Shown here: positions 31,213 through 40,048 of the stretch, one piece after another
How positions within the stretch are numbered: position 1 is the first letter of the stretch
How the letters are laid out: each line of letters begins with the position of its first letter
NCBI GenBank assembly: GCA_023426855.1
Contig: JAEZBU010000271.1
Coordinates: 1-43,959, forward strand
DNA length: 43,959 nt
From: Pseudomonadota bacterium
GTDB lineage: Bacteria > Pseudomonadota > Alphaproteobacteria > Rhizobiales > Hyphomicrobiaceae
Direction: 5' to 3'
Notes under the pieces: generated by a model
Told to the model about the DNA's origin: nothing
Databases searched by the model: none
What the model saw: only the letters and a program-made list of their open reading frames with translations
Translations under genes and position numbers: made by a program

Positions 31213-31602
31213 ATGCGCTATGCCATTCCTCGCGCCCAGTCCTCGGTCGACCCGGAATATTTGCGGCTGCTGGAACGGTTGCAGCAATCGGCTGTACGGC
31301 TCGACGCGCGCTATCGCATTCCGCTAACCCGCATCCACATCGGTTGGGACGCGATCATCGGCCTCGTGCCGATCGCGGGCGATATCGTCGCCTTACTGCT
31401 CAGTACCGACATCTTGCGGCAGGCGCGATCGCTGGGTGCCGATGGCCGCCTGATCCGGCGGATGGCGGTGAACGTGGTGGTCGATGCGCTGCTGGGCGCG
31501 ATACCGGTCGTCGGAACCGTGTTTGACGTGTTCTACCGGGCCAACATACGCAACATGCGCCTGCTGCTCGACGAGATCGAACGTCAGCGCAGGACGCACT
31601 AG
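31213..31602 (+). CDS. DUF4112 membrane-associated protein
   Basis: A 129-residue protein of the DUF4112 family. The signature is readable: LERLQQSAVRLDARYRIPLT, IHIGWDAIIGLVPIAGDIVA and then VVVDALLGAIPVVGTVFDVF with FYRANIRNMRLL. Two hydrophobic hairpin-like segments suggest membrane association. The function is unknown. No strong ribosome site is seen before the ATG, and no partner gene is evident. A good intrinsic terminator follows. Confidence 0.82.
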   Translation: MRYAIPRAQSSVDPEYLRLLERLQQSAVRLDARYRIPLTRIHIGWDAIIGLVPIAGDIVALLLSTDILRQARSLGADGRLIRRMAVNVVVDALLGAIPVVGTVFDVFYRANIRNMRLLLDEIERQRRTH

Positions 31603-31624
31603 CATGGTCGTCTCGCGATGCATT

Positions 31625-31645
31625 AACTCCGTCGTCGGAGTTTTT
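31625..31645 (+). terminator. Intrinsic terminator after the DUF4112 gene
   Basis: AACTCCG-TCGT-CGGAGTT forms a 7-base stem with a 4-base loop and runs into TTTTT. It lies 22 bases after the DUF4112 stop. Confidence 0.75.
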
Positions 31646-31841
31646 CGTCTGTTGCGGGATGCATCTTAAAACATCAACCTTTGCGGGTGTTTAGCTGCCG
31701 CATCTCAGCCTGTTTCGATCCCGTCTTTTGCCGCAAACCCAATCTAAACAGGATTCTATTGCGTCGTCTGGTTCGTGTCGCAGAAGCGAATCAGTCATGT
31801 TCCGCGTCAGTGCCGATGACTGCGGAAACCGCGGAGAAGAG

Positions 31842-32903
31842 ATGAGGCGGAGTAACTTTAAGCTCCTTTTGATTGGATCGATCGTCTCCATTGGGACAGC
31901 GGCGGGTACGCTGGCGCTGGATCACGCTGGCGTCATCAGCCTGATCCCGACCCCAGAGATGCCTCAGGTTGAAGCGCCGCCGCCGATTGCGGCCGCCTTG
32001 CCGATGCCGGCCCCGCGCAGGGCCATCGATATGCTCGCGTATCTGGCGCCAGGCTCGGCGCCGCTGCAGCTCCCTTCGCCACAAGAAGCGTTCGAAGAGG
32101 TGATCGCAGAGGCGGAGCAGGACTCGGAAACGGAAGGCACTGCGGTACTGGACGCTTGGCTGACCGAAACCGAAGAGGCGGACGACGTGACCGCCGGGTC
32201 GCCCTCCAACCTGTCCGGGCAGTCGCGTCCCCGTTCCATACCGCGGCACACTCCCGCGCTGGCAAGACGCCTGGCGCAGATCTCGCCGGCGGCAAATATG
32301 AGGCTGGCTGCGAAATTCAAGACAGCCGGATTTATGGCGACACCGGCCGAGGTCGGCCTTGTGGCGATCAAGGACGAGCGCACCATAGAACTCCACGCCC
32401 GTACCGAGGGTGGCGATTGGACCTTCATCCATCGCTATCCCGTATTGGCAGCCAGCGGTGGGCTCGGTCCGAAGCTGCGCCAAGGTGACAAACAGGTGCC
32501 TGAAGGCGTCTACAACATCTCGTTCCTGAACCCGCAGAGCCGCTATCACGTCTCGCTTCGGGTGAACTACCCGAATGCCTTCGACCGCAAGATGGCAGCC
32601 GCGGATGGGCGCCGCAACTTGGGCGGCGACATCATGATCCACGGTAAGGCTGTCTCGGCCGGGTGTCTGGCTGTTGGTGACGAGGCCGCGGAAGAACTGT
32701 TCGTTCTTGCCGCGCAGACCGGGCTGCCGAACATCCGTCTGGTCATTGCGCCGACCGATTTGCGCCGCCGGAGCGCGCCGAGCTTACAGGCAGGCGATCC
32801 GTCATGGCTGCCGAAGCTTCATTCGGACGTTCAAGTCGCGATGGCTGATTTCAATGCGCCGCCGCGTCCGGTCGGCCTGCTTTCGTCGTTCTTCGGCAAC
32901 TAG
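31842..32903 (+). CDS. YkuD-type L,D-transpeptidase family protein
   Basis: A 353-residue envelope protein. The N-terminal signal or anchor helix (FKLLLIGSIVSIGTAAGTLA) is followed by a proline/alanine and acidic linker of about 130 residues. The catalytic domain carries HGKAVSAGC (H267, S272, C275), the HxxxxSxGC-type L,D-transpeptidase site with cysteine nucleophile. Such enzymes make 3-3 crosslinks in peptidoglycan or tether proteins to it in the periplasm. ATG 31842-31844 is chosen because GGAG lies 5 bases upstream; the open frame extends upstream without support. It is convergent with the thioesterase (14-base gap). Confidence 0.87.
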   Translation: MRRSNFKLLLIGSIVSIGTAAGTLALDHAGVISLIPTPEMPQVEAPPPIAAALPMPAPRRAIDMLAYLAPGSAPLQLPSPQEAFEEVIAEAEQDSETEGTAVLDAWLTETEEADDVTAGSPSNLSGQSRPRSIPRHTPALARRLAQISPAANMRLAAKFKTAGFMATPAEVGLVAIKDERTIELHARTEGGDWTFIHRYPVLAASGGLGPKLRQGDKQVPEGVYNISFLNPQSRYHVSLRVNYPNAFDRKMAAADGRRNLGGDIMIHGKAVSAGCLAVGDEAAEELFVLAAQTGLPNIRLVIAPTDLRRRSAPSLQAGDPSWLPKLHSDVQVAMADFNAPPRPVGLLSSFFGN

Positions 32904-32917
32904 CCTAGCGAAATCTG

Positions 32918-33358
32918 CTAACGCGCGCTGCTGGCTGGTTTGGCGGGCTTCCACGTCGCTGTCGCCATGGCAGCGAGTTCGTTGGCGTGGTTCCACATGC
33001 GCGATTCCAGGAAGCTGATCGAGCCACCGCGGCGCAGGAATTGCGCTTCGCATCGGGCCATCGGTGGCGTTATCGGCGCGAGAAACTGGATCTTCATTTC
33101 GAGCGTGGCGCCGGCGACGTCCATCGTCCGCTTCAGCAGGTGGCCCATGCTGATGTCCATCACCGTCGCGATCACACCACCGTGCAGCGTGCCGCGCGGG
33201 TTGAACATGTACTCGTGAACCGGAAACCGGATGACACAGCGGTCGTCCGGATACTCGAATGACAGTCCCAGGAACTTGGCGAGAAAGAAGTTCTCGAATT
33301 CGGGCCTTTGTTCGGAAATCGCAGTCTCAAATCTCTCGCGCGCTGCCTGTTCGTTCAT
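32918..33358 (-). CDS. PaaI-type hot-dog thioesterase
   Basis: A 146-residue hot-dog fold protein of the PaaI/acyl-CoA thioesterase family. The motif MFNPRGTLHGGVIATVMDIS contains the HGG and the active-site aspartate. Later VAGATLEMKIQFLAPI is also usual. It would hydrolyse small or aromatic acyl-CoAs. The codon at 33356-33358 is preferred since AGGA stands 9 bases before it; an ATG six codons earlier (33376) is possible. No operon partner is visible. Confidence 0.88.
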   Translation of the reverse strand: MNEQAARERFETAISEQRPEFENFFLAKFLGLSFEYPDDRCVIRFPVHEYMFNPRGTLHGGVIATVMDISMGHLLKRTMDVAGATLEMKIQFLAPITPPMARCEAQFLRRGGSISFLESRMWNHANELAAMATATWKPAKPASSAR

Positions 33359-33508
33359 TCCAACAATTCCTGCCATCCCGATTTGATGTCTGCTGCTGCG
33401 GTCAGCCGTGATCGTCTTTCAATCACAAATGGGATGGGAGGGCCAGCATGCCCTTAGGCAGATGAGCGATATCGGCGGCGTGGGGGCGTTATCGGGTGCT
33501 TCAATTGC

Positions 33509-33523
33509 GGACGTGCGACGTCC
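33509..33523 (-). terminator. Small hairpin directly after the alcohol dehydrogenase gene
   Basis: GGACGT-GCG-ACGTCC is a perfect 6-base stem with a 3-base loop that touches the stop codon of the minus-strand dehydrogenase gene. No T run follows, so termination is uncertain. Confidence 0.35.
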
Positions 33524-34702
33524 TCAACCGCCGGGTTTCATGACGACCTTGATGCAGCCGTCCTGCTTGTCCCGGAATTTGGCATAAAGCTCGGGACCCT
33601 CATCCAGTGTCGCGCGATGGGTGATGACGAACGATGGTTTTACTTCACCGCTGGCAATTTTGTGGAGTAGCGGCTGCAAATAGCGCTGGGTATGGGTTTG
33701 CCCCATCCTGAAGGTGAGGCTTTTATTCATGGCCGCCCCGAACGGAATGTGGTCGATCAGGCCGACATAAACGCCGGGAACGGAGATTGTACCTCCTTTA
33801 CGGCAACACATGATGGCCTCGCGAAGCACGTGCGGTCGGTCGGTTCCCAGATAAAGCGCGGTCTTGAGCTTATCAATCGCGGCATCGAAGCTTGCTGTCG
33901 CATCGGACTCGGTGCCGACGCAATCGATGCACCTGTCCGGGCCGCGCCCTTTGGTCATCTCCATCAGGGCCTCGAAAACGTTGGCTTTGCTGAAGTCGAT
34001 GGTTTCGGCTTTGCCCTCGTTGCGCGCCATTTCGAGCCGCTCAGGAACGCGATCGATGGCTATCACGCGCTTGGCGCCCAGCATCCACGCACACAGAATG
34101 GTAAACTGGCCAACCGGCCCGCAGCCCCAGATCGCGACCGTATCGCCCTGCGTGATCTCGGCATTCTCAGCGGCCATGTAGCCAGTAGGGAAAATGTCCG
34201 ACAGAAAAAGAACCTCTTCGTCGGTCAAATTATCCGGGGCCTTAATCGGCCCCACATCGGCGAAGGGAACACGCAGGAATTCGGCCTGTCCGCCGGCATA
34301 TCCGCCGAGCATATGCGAATAGCCAAGCAATCCGGATGGCGAATGGCCCATGGATTGGATGGCTTGTGCCGCGTTGCGGTTTGAGCGATCGCATAATGAA
34401 AAAAGCTGCTTCTGGCAAAAAAAGCATTCTCCGCAGGCCAGATTGAACGGGACGACAACGCGATCCCCGATTTTGAATTTCGTGTGGCTTTTGCTGGTTT
34501 CGACGACTTCGCCCATCGCTTCGTGGCCGAGAATGTCGCCCCTTTCCATGGTCGGCATGAAGCCGTTCATGAGGTGAAGGTCAGACCCGCAGATCGCGCA
34601 GGATGTGACCTTGATGATAATGTCGCGCTCATTCTCGATGCGTGGATCATCCACCCGCTCGCATCGGATATCGCCGATGCCGTGCCAAGTAAGCGCCTTC
34701 AT
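33524..34702 (-). CDS. Zinc-dependent alcohol/formaldehyde dehydrogenase family protein
   Basis: A 392-residue medium-chain dehydrogenase. Catalytic zinc ligands are in CAICGSDLHLMNG and GHEAMGEVVE. The structural zinc cluster follows (CGECFFCQKQLFSLC), and the Rossmann motif is WGCGPVGQF. GDRVVVPFNLACGECFFC and CIDCVGTESDA resemble glutathione-independent formaldehyde dehydrogenase-like proteins, but aldehyde specificity is not proven. ATG 34700-34702 is chosen: AAGAAGG lies 7 bases upstream and an exact EcfG-type promoter, GGAAC-N16-CGTT, sits just beyond it. The protein probably belongs to the general stress response, like the divergent KGG gene. Confidence 0.9.
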   Translation of the reverse strand: MKALTWHGIGDIRCERVDDPRIENERDIIIKVTSCAICGSDLHLMNGFMPTMERGDILGHEAMGEVVETSKSHTKFKIGDRVVVPFNLACGECFFCQKQLFSLCDRSNRNAAQAIQSMGHSPSGLLGYSHMLGGYAGGQAEFLRVPFADVGPIKAPDNLTDEEVLFLSDIFPTGYMAAENAEITQGDTVAIWGCGPVGQFTILCAWMLGAKRVIAIDRVPERLEMARNEGKAETIDFSKANVFEALMEMTKGRGPDRCIDCVGTESDATASFDAAIDKLKTALYLGTDRPHVLREAIMCCRKGGTISVPGVYVGLIDHIPFGAAMNKSLTFRMGQTHTQRYLQPLLHKIASGEVKPSFVITHRATLDEGPELYAKFRDKQDGCIKVVMKPGG

Positions 34703-34736
34703 CGCCGAACCTTCTTGCTTGGGCTGCCCTGAAAGA

Positions 34737-34761
34737 AACGGAGGATGCCGTTCGGAGTTCC
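34737..34761 (-). promoter_or_regulatory. EcfG-type promoter of the alcohol dehydrogenase gene
   Basis: On the minus strand GGAAC (34757-34761), 16 bases, then CGTT (34737-34740) match the alphaproteobacterial general stress sigma factor consensus exactly. Transcription would start near 34730, about 28 bases before the chosen ATG. Confidence 0.75.
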
Positions 34762-34830
34762 GCACCTCGCCTGGTCGGCTGGCGCGCGTGCCTGGGCAGG
34801 CGAGGTGGGCAACTGCCGCATGACGGAGAT

Positions 34831-34856
34831 GGAACCAAGCGCCCCGCGAGACTGTT
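34831..34856 (+). promoter_or_regulatory. EcfG-type promoter of the KGG stress protein gene
   Basis: GGAAC (34831-34835), 17 bases, then TGTT (34853-34856) fit the EcfG consensus with one mismatch at the -10 (T for C). Transcription would begin near 34863, about 42 bases before the KGG start codon. Confidence 0.65.
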
Positions 34857-34904
34857 GGTCAGCCACTCGGAATGATAATTGCTGTTGCAACGAAGGAGGC
34901 GATC

Positions 34905-35057
34905 ATGCCTGAGAAAGGCAAGAAACCCGGTATGGGCGGAATGGATAAGGATAAGCAACGCGATATCACGCACAAAGGCGGAAAACATGGTGGTGGAAGC
35001 TTTGCGGACGATCCGGACCGCGCTTCTGAGGCTGGACGCAAGGGTGGCCAGAAGTAA
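34905..35057 (+). CDS. KGG-repeat stress-induced small protein
   Basis: A 50-residue hydrophilic, glycine- and lysine-rich protein of the KGG (GsiB/YciG-like) type. Two units are visible: HKGGKHGGGSFADDPDRA and EAGRKGGQ. These proteins are stress-induced, probably disordered, and associated with desiccation or stationary-phase survival. A near-perfect ribosome site, AAGGAGG, lies 5 bases before ATG 34905, so the slightly longer open frame is not used. An EcfG-type promoter precedes it and a strong terminator follows, making it a single-gene unit. Confidence 0.9.
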   Translation: MPEKGKKPGMGGMDKDKQRDITHKGGKHGGGSFADDPDRASEAGRKGGQK

Positions 35058-35102
35058 CTTCGGGTAACGCCGGCTTTCTTTCCTTTGTGGTTGACCTTTT
35101 GT

Positions 35103-35132
35103 CCCCCGGGCGTCTCGCGCCCGGGGGTTTTT
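35103..35132 (+). terminator. Strong intrinsic terminator of the KGG gene
   Basis: CCCCCGGGCG and CGCCCGGGGG form a perfect 10-base stem with a 5-base loop, followed by TTTTT. It is the strongest terminator in the window. Confidence 0.9.
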
Positions 35133-35525
35133 GTCTGCAGGAGACGTGGGTGGGAAGCACAAGAGAGTGCGCAGGCAGCAGGCTTCTGCTTGGAACGCAC
35201 CCCCTCCTTACTTGAGGCGAGACGAGTCTGCCGGCCTGTCCATCTCCAAAAGCCCAAATCGAGTGCTTTGGCGCGATTTGGCATCCGGCGGATATCTGCG
35301 CTCCCCCCAGGACTTAGCGGTGCGGAATATGGCGGCGTAAGCAAGCTGTTAAGCACGCGCGCTACACGGCCTGCCAGCTAAGAGTTTCGCAATCCTGGTG
35401 GCGTAATAGTAAACGGGCGAGAGCGCTTGGCGGGTTGCTTGGTTTATACATTTTAACGGGTATGGAGGAGAGACCGCTTCCAGCGCTTCGATCGTGGGCA
35501 TAATTCATCGGGTTGTTTACTAAGA
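35133..35525. other. 393-base non-coding stretch before the acyltransferase operon
   Basis: No convincing gene is seen on either strand. It marks the shift from high to lower GC. One clear structure is an 8-base inverted repeat, CCAAATCG (35254-35261) / CGATTTGG (35274-35281), with a 12-base loop. The last 100 bases are AT-richer (TTTATACATTTTAA near 35441) and may hold the promoter of the acyltransferase gene, but I cannot place convincing -35 and -10 boxes. Confidence 0.5.
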
Positions 35526-37637
35526 ATGCTGCCGATCAAGGAAGCGTCCGATACTCAGCCGTCGCAGGATGCACTTTCTTGCGGTAAGCGCGGCCCGTCC
35601 TGCGCAGGCCAGGTGGACTATAGGCCCGAAATCGACGGCCTTCGCGCCTTCGCGGTCCTGTCGGTCGTGCTCTACCATTTCTCCGTGCCCGGAACTGGCG
35701 GCGGGTTTATCGGAGTCGATGTATTCTTCGTTATATCCGGATTTTTGATTGGCGGCATTCTCTGGCGTGAACTTGAGAGCCAGGGGACGGTGTCCCTGTG
35801 GAGCTTTTACGCGCGGCGGGTAAGGCGTCTTGGTGCCGCGTATTTTGTGATGGCGATTGTCACGTCGATCGTCGCCTACTTCATTCTGTTGCCGTTTGAG
35901 TTCCGTGAGCTCGGCAAAGAGCTGATATCGTCGACGCTGTACGCCTCGAATATCTATTTCTATCTCAAGGCCGGGTACTTCGATACCGCTTCAGAGAGCA
36001 AAGTATTGCTTCATACTTGGTCTCTGTCGATCGAAGAGCAATTTTATATCCTGCTACCTGCCCTTCTCATGTTGTTGCGCTGGAACAGGAGGGCGTTAAC
36101 CGGCGTACTCGTCGCGCTATTCGTGCTCTCACTTGCGCTTTGCATATGGATGACGCGGACGTCGCATACCGCCGCGTTCTTTTTGATTCCATTCCGCGCC
36201 TGGGAGCTGTTGGCTGGCGTCCTTCTTGCCATCTACATGTCGCGACAGGCGGAACAGCGGCAATACCCGGCAGCAGTTTCGTGGGTCGGTATTGGACTAT
36301 TGATCGCGGCCACCGTGCTCATTGTGCCTTCATCTGGGTTTCCAGGGTTTTGGGCCGCAATTCCCACGATGGGCGCGTTCCTCATTCTGCTCAACGGCCG
36401 CCAGGATAATCTGGTCAATAGGCTCCTTTCGCAACCGGCAATCGTTTTCGTAGGTCTCATTTCCTATTCCCTCTACCTTTGGCATTGGCCGGTTCTGACG
36501 CTCGCGCGTTATTATCTCGGCGGGATAGGGGATAGTCGGCAAACGATCGTCCTGCTGATGTTATCCTTCCTGCTTGCCTACGTGTCCTGGCGGTTCGTCG
36601 AACAACCCGTCCGCCATGCTCGTGTGCGTCCATTCGTGATCCTCGGAGCTGCAGCGGGTTTGTCGGCTTGTCTGCTGGCGATCGGCGCCGTGCCGTATCT
36701 GCGAAATGGGATGCCGGAACGTTTTGCTCCGGCGGTTCGCGCCCACATCGATGCGTCGGCGGATTTCCTCCAGGACTGGAGCCGTTGCCATGTTCCCCCG
36801 AGTGGACCTCTCGAAGGCATCGAAGTTTGTCCAATCGGTCCTGATGGTCCGCCAAGCTTTATCGTATGGGGCGATTCACACGTTCGGGCATTCAAAGAGG
36901 GGCTCTCGTTGCTCGCGCAGGAGCGTGAGAAGTCGGGCCTCATCATCTGGCGCGCAGGATGTCCGCCACTGTTCGATATTCGCAAGGAGGAAAGTGCAGC
37001 AACGCGCCAACAGGACGAGGCTTGCTCCGCCGCGAATGATCGGATCCGAAAAGCGATTTCTCAGCTTGGCAAAATAGACGCGCTGCTCCTTATCGGGCGA
37101 TGGGCCTATTACGCGGAGGGCCGGGGTATTGGCAACGATAGCCACAACACCATCAAGATCTCCCGCGCCTCCGATAGCAGCATTGGCGAGGATGATCGGC
37201 GTGCAGTTTTCGACGCTGCCGTTCAATCCACGATAAAGGAGCTTTCAGAGATCATTCCCCGTATTTTCGTGCTGCGCCAAGTTCCCGAAATACCCACTTA
37301 CGATTCCCGCGACGCCGCCCGGAGAATTGCTCATGGGTATTTGAAGCCGGAGGATGCAGTGTCTCTTTTCACGGTGCCGTCGAGCGCTGTAGCCGATCGC
37401 GTAGAAGCCTCCGAGCGCCCGTTCCGGAAGATCGCGGCGGACGGCACGATAACGTGGATTGAGTCTTGGGACGGGTTCTGTCGCGATGGACACTGCTCTG
37501 CTTTGCGCGATGGCCGCGCGCTGTTTTTTGACAATAATCACGTCGTTAACAGCACAGCCATTGCACTTCGGCAGATGTTTGACCCCCTGATGCGGGGGGC
37601 GACGGACGCGGCGCATGCGAAGGACAGTTCGCCGTGA
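35526..37637 (+). CDS. OafA-type acyltransferase 3 with C-terminal SGNH domain
   Basis: A 703-residue two-domain protein. Residues ~30-400 are a membrane acyltransferase-3 domain: YRPEIDGLRAFAVLSVVLYH (catalytic histidine about H51), GGFIGVDVFFVISGFLIGGI, RRVRRLGAAYF and HTWSLSIEEQFY. The C-terminal ~270 residues are an SGNH-like domain with WGDSH (serine near 450) and DNNH (histidine near 671). Proteins of this design O-acetylate surface sugars such as O-antigen, the membrane half passing acyl groups to the periplasmic half. It is the first gene of a coupled three-gene unit. GC is lower than in the surrounding chromosome. The ribosome site is weak. Confidence 0.93.
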   Translation: MLPIKEASDTQPSQDALSCGKRGPSCAGQVDYRPEIDGLRAFAVLSVVLYHFSVPGTGGGFIGVDVFFVISGFLIGGILWRELESQGTVSLWSFYARRVRRLGAAYFVMAIVTSIVAYFILLPFEFRELGKELISSTLYASNIYFYLKAGYFDTASESKVLLHTWSLSIEEQFYILLPALLMLLRWNRRALTGVLVALFVLSLALCIWMTRTSHTAAFFLIPFRAWELLAGVLLAIYMSRQAEQRQYPAAVSWVGIGLLIAATVLIVPSSGFPGFWAAIPTMGAFLILLNGRQDNLVNRLLSQPAIVFVGLISYSLYLWHWPVLTLARYYLGGIGDSRQTIVLLMLSFLLAYVSWRFVEQPVRHARVRPFVILGAAAGLSACLLAIGAVPYLRNGMPERFAPAVRAHIDASADFLQDWSRCHVPPSGPLEGIEVCPIGPDGPPSFIVWGDSHVRAFKEGLSLLAQEREKSGLIIWRAGCPPLFDIRKEESAATRQQDEACSAANDRIRKAISQLGKIDALLLIGRWAYYAEGRGIGNDSHNTIKISRASDSSIGEDDRRAVFDAAVQSTIKELSEIIPRIFVLRQVPEIPTYDSRDAARRIAHGYLKPEDAVSLFTVPSSAVADRVEASERPFRKIAADGTITWIESWDGFCRDGHCSALRDGRALFFDNNHVVNSTAIALRQMFDPLMRGATDAAHAKDSSP

Positions 37638-39217
37638 TTTCCGCGCTATCTCAACGGGAATGGGATGTGATCGTAATCGGTGCCGGACTCGGCGGCGGTA
37701 CGATCGGTCGGCGGCTTGCCGAGAAAGGCATGTCGGTCCTTTTCCTGGAGAGCGGGCCGAATGCGCCGCGGGCGGAAGAGCAACAGCTGCGTGATGACAT
37801 CACTGACCCGATTGCTCGTCGGGTCAGGGGGTTCTGGCCGGGTATGGTCGATGAGACGATCGACGGACGAAGAGCGCAGTATCCGGCGCCTATCGGTATG
37901 ACCGTCGGCGGTTCCTCCGCGTTCTATGCCGGTACGCTCGAGCGGCCGGAGCGTCACGATGTCGATCACAGCGAAGCCCGGCCGCATCCGACCGGTGGCT
38001 GGCCGGTTCGCTATGACGACCTGCTGCCTTATTTTTCTGACGCGGAGCAGATGTTCGAGGTCTGCGGCGAGGACGATCCGCTGTCGCCGGAGGTTTCGTC
38101 AAATTTGCGTGCTCCGCCCGATCTGACAGCCTGTGATCGCGCGATGATGGAGAGTTTCCGCCGCAGCGGCCTCAATCCGTATCGGATACACCTCGGGCTG
38201 CGCCACTTGCCCGGTTGCCGGATGTGCTTTGGTTTCAAATGTCCGCGCGCCTGCAAGATGGACGGCCGGTCGGCCGGGGTGGAGCCGGCGTTGCGCACAG
38301 GTCACGCGCAACTCATCGATATGTGTCACGTGCGCGCACTTCGCGGCACCAGAGATAGAATTACGCATGTCGAAGCGGAGCGGCGGGGTGAAATCATTGA
38401 GTTTCGCGCGCGCAATTACATTTTAGCGGCCGGAGCCTTGGGATCTCCCCGCGTCTTGTTGGCATCTCGATCGGAGGAATGGCCGAATGGTTGTGCTAAT
38501 ACCAGCGGGCTGGTCGGGCGCAACTTGATGTTTCACCTAATGGAGATGCTGGCCATTTGGCCGGAGCGTGGCGTTTCTAGCAGCGGTCCGACGAAGGCCA
38601 TTTCGCTGCGAGATTTCTACTACGTCAACGGTCGCCGCTATGGCGCGCTTGCCGCTATGGGCATTGACGCCTCCTACGGACAGATCGTTCACTATCTAAA
38701 CAACATTTTCGACAGGTCCGCTCTAAAACACCTCAGGCCATTACGAGAGTTCACGCGGGTGCCCGCGGTTGTGGCGGCGAAATTGTTTGGCAGCGCGAAG
38801 GTCTATAGCGCGGCTATCGAAGATATGCCGTATCAAAACAATCGTGTGCTTCTTGATGACAGCAATCCGTGGGGCATTCGTTATGAGTATGCGATTCACG
38901 CTGAGCTTCACCAGCGGCGCCGGGAGTTTCGAAAACTGGTAAAGCAGCGGCTGCGTCATCAACGGAGTTTCTTTCTGAATTTTCAGCCCCTCCTGAATGT
39001 GCCGCATGCGTGCGGAACGCTTCGGTTCGGGAATGATGCGAAGACCAGCGTGCTGGACAATTCATGTCGGGCGCATGATGTCGTTAATCTATACGTCGCC
39101 GACGCGTCGTTCATGCCAACGTCGTGCGGTGTAAATCCGGGGCTGACGATTGCTGCCAACGCACTGCGCGTTGCTGAGCACGTCGCCCACCGGCTGACCA
39201 AAGAGCGAGCGATATAG
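37634..39217 (+). CDS. GMC-family FAD oxidoreductase with a four-cysteine motif
   Basis: A 527-residue glucose-methanol-choline oxidoreductase. The N-terminal FAD fold is DVIVIGAGLGGGTIGRRLAE with FLESGP; GMTVGGSSAFYAG matches the family signature near residue 90. The C-terminal domain has HACGTLRFGND (H458) and SCGVNPGLTIAANALRVAEH. Between the halves lies C195-x2-C198-x4-C203-x3-C207 (GCRMCFGFKCPRACK), a pattern fit for an iron-sulfur or zinc site. The GTG start overlaps the acyltransferase stop (GTGA) with GAAGGAC upstream, so translation is coupled. The substrate is probably a sugar, sterol-like or other alcohol; sequence alone does not settle it. No signal peptide is seen. Confidence 0.9.
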   Translation: MISALSQREWDVIVIGAGLGGGTIGRRLAEKGMSVLFLESGPNAPRAEEQQLRDDITDPIARRVRGFWPGMVDETIDGRRAQYPAPIGMTVGGSSAFYAGTLERPERHDVDHSEARPHPTGGWPVRYDDLLPYFSDAEQMFEVCGEDDPLSPEVSSNLRAPPDLTACDRAMMESFRRSGLNPYRIHLGLRHLPGCRMCFGFKCPRACKMDGRSAGVEPALRTGHAQLIDMCHVRALRGTRDRITHVEAERRGEIIEFRARNYILAAGALGSPRVLLASRSEEWPNGCANTSGLVGRNLMFHLMEMLAIWPERGVSSSGPTKAISLRDFYYVNGRRYGALAAMGIDASYGQIVHYLNNIFDRSALKHLRPLREFTRVPAVVAAKLFGSAKVYSAAIEDMPYQNNRVLLDDSNPWGIRYEYAIHAELHQRRREFRKLVKQRLRHQRSFFLNFQPLLNVPHACGTLRFGNDAKTSVLDNSCRAHDVVNLYVADASFMPTSCGVNPGLTIAANALRVAEHVAHRLTKERAI

Positions 39218-39218
39218 A

Positions 39219-40010
39219 GTGCAACTGCCGCAACAACCTCAAGACATCATTCGCAACGGAATTGCCGTCGTCACGGGCGCGAGTGCGGGCCTTGGGCGCG
39301 CTTTGGCGGTGGAATTGATCCGTCGGGGCGTTCGGGTGGTCGGGCTCGCACGAGGCGAGGCGGGCTTGGACGAGACGGCCAGATTGTGCGGGAACGATCG
39401 GTTCGTCGCGAAGGCTATTGATATCAGCGACGATGACGCCGTTAGGGCCGCGTTTGATGATATCCGGAAGGAAATCGGCGATATCACCATTCTGATCAAC
39501 AATGCCGCTGTCTATCCCCGGCGCGACATCCTGGAGGAAACGCCGGCAAGTTTCATGAGAACGGTTCAGATCAATCTCGGGGGAGTGGTTTCGTGCACCG
39601 CTGCCGCGCTCGAGACGATGGTCGAGACCGGGGTGGGGCGGATCATAAATGTCAGTACCTTCGCCGACCGAGCACCGGCGCCTTGCGCCAGCGCCTATAG
39701 CGTTTCGAAAGGCGCTGCCCGTATTTATTCCGATGCCCTCGTGAGCGATCTGGGTGACAGATTTCCGGATATCGTTGTTTCCACCTGGATGCCGGGGATT
39801 TTGGCTACGACCATGGGGTTGCCGAATGGATTGGATCCCGCGGTCGTAGCGCGGTGGGGAGCGGAACTGGCGCTGTGGCATGACCGATCACTCAACGGCG
39901 TGACATTCTCCGCCGATCAGGAGTTGATGGAGATCCGCTCATTCAAGCGAAAGATCAAGGATACAGTTTTACTGCGCAGAATCGCGCCGCCGCGCCGGCT
40001 GTCCGTTTAG
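39219..40010 (+). CDS. Short-chain dehydrogenase/reductase (SDR)
   Basis: A 263-residue classical SDR. The cofactor motif is VVTGASAGLGRALAVELIRR (TGxxxGxG), followed by ILINNAAV (NNAG-like), a serine-containing INVSTFADRAP and the catalytic YSVSK. It oxidises or reduces an alcohol/ketone with NAD(P). The C-terminal basic tail (KRKIKDTVLLRRIAPPRR) is unusual and might associate with membrane. The GTG start lies 1 base after the GMC stop, so it is coupled to it, and the pair may act on the same alcohol or ketone. Convergent with the secreted SGNH-like gene (38-base gap). Confidence 0.9.
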   Translation: MQLPQQPQDIIRNGIAVVTGASAGLGRALAVELIRRGVRVVGLARGEAGLDETARLCGNDRFVAKAIDISDDDAVRAAFDDIRKEIGDITILINNAAVYPRRDILEETPASFMRTVQINLGGVVSCTAAALETMVETGVGRIINVSTFADRAPAPCASAYSVSKGAARIYSDALVSDLGDRFPDIVVSTWMPGILATTMGLPNGLDPAVVARWGAELALWHDRSLNGVTFSADQELMEIRSFKRKIKDTVLLRRIAPPRRLSV

Positions 40011-40048
40011 CGCCGGTTGAGCTGACGCATCCAGATCTGTTCCGGGAA

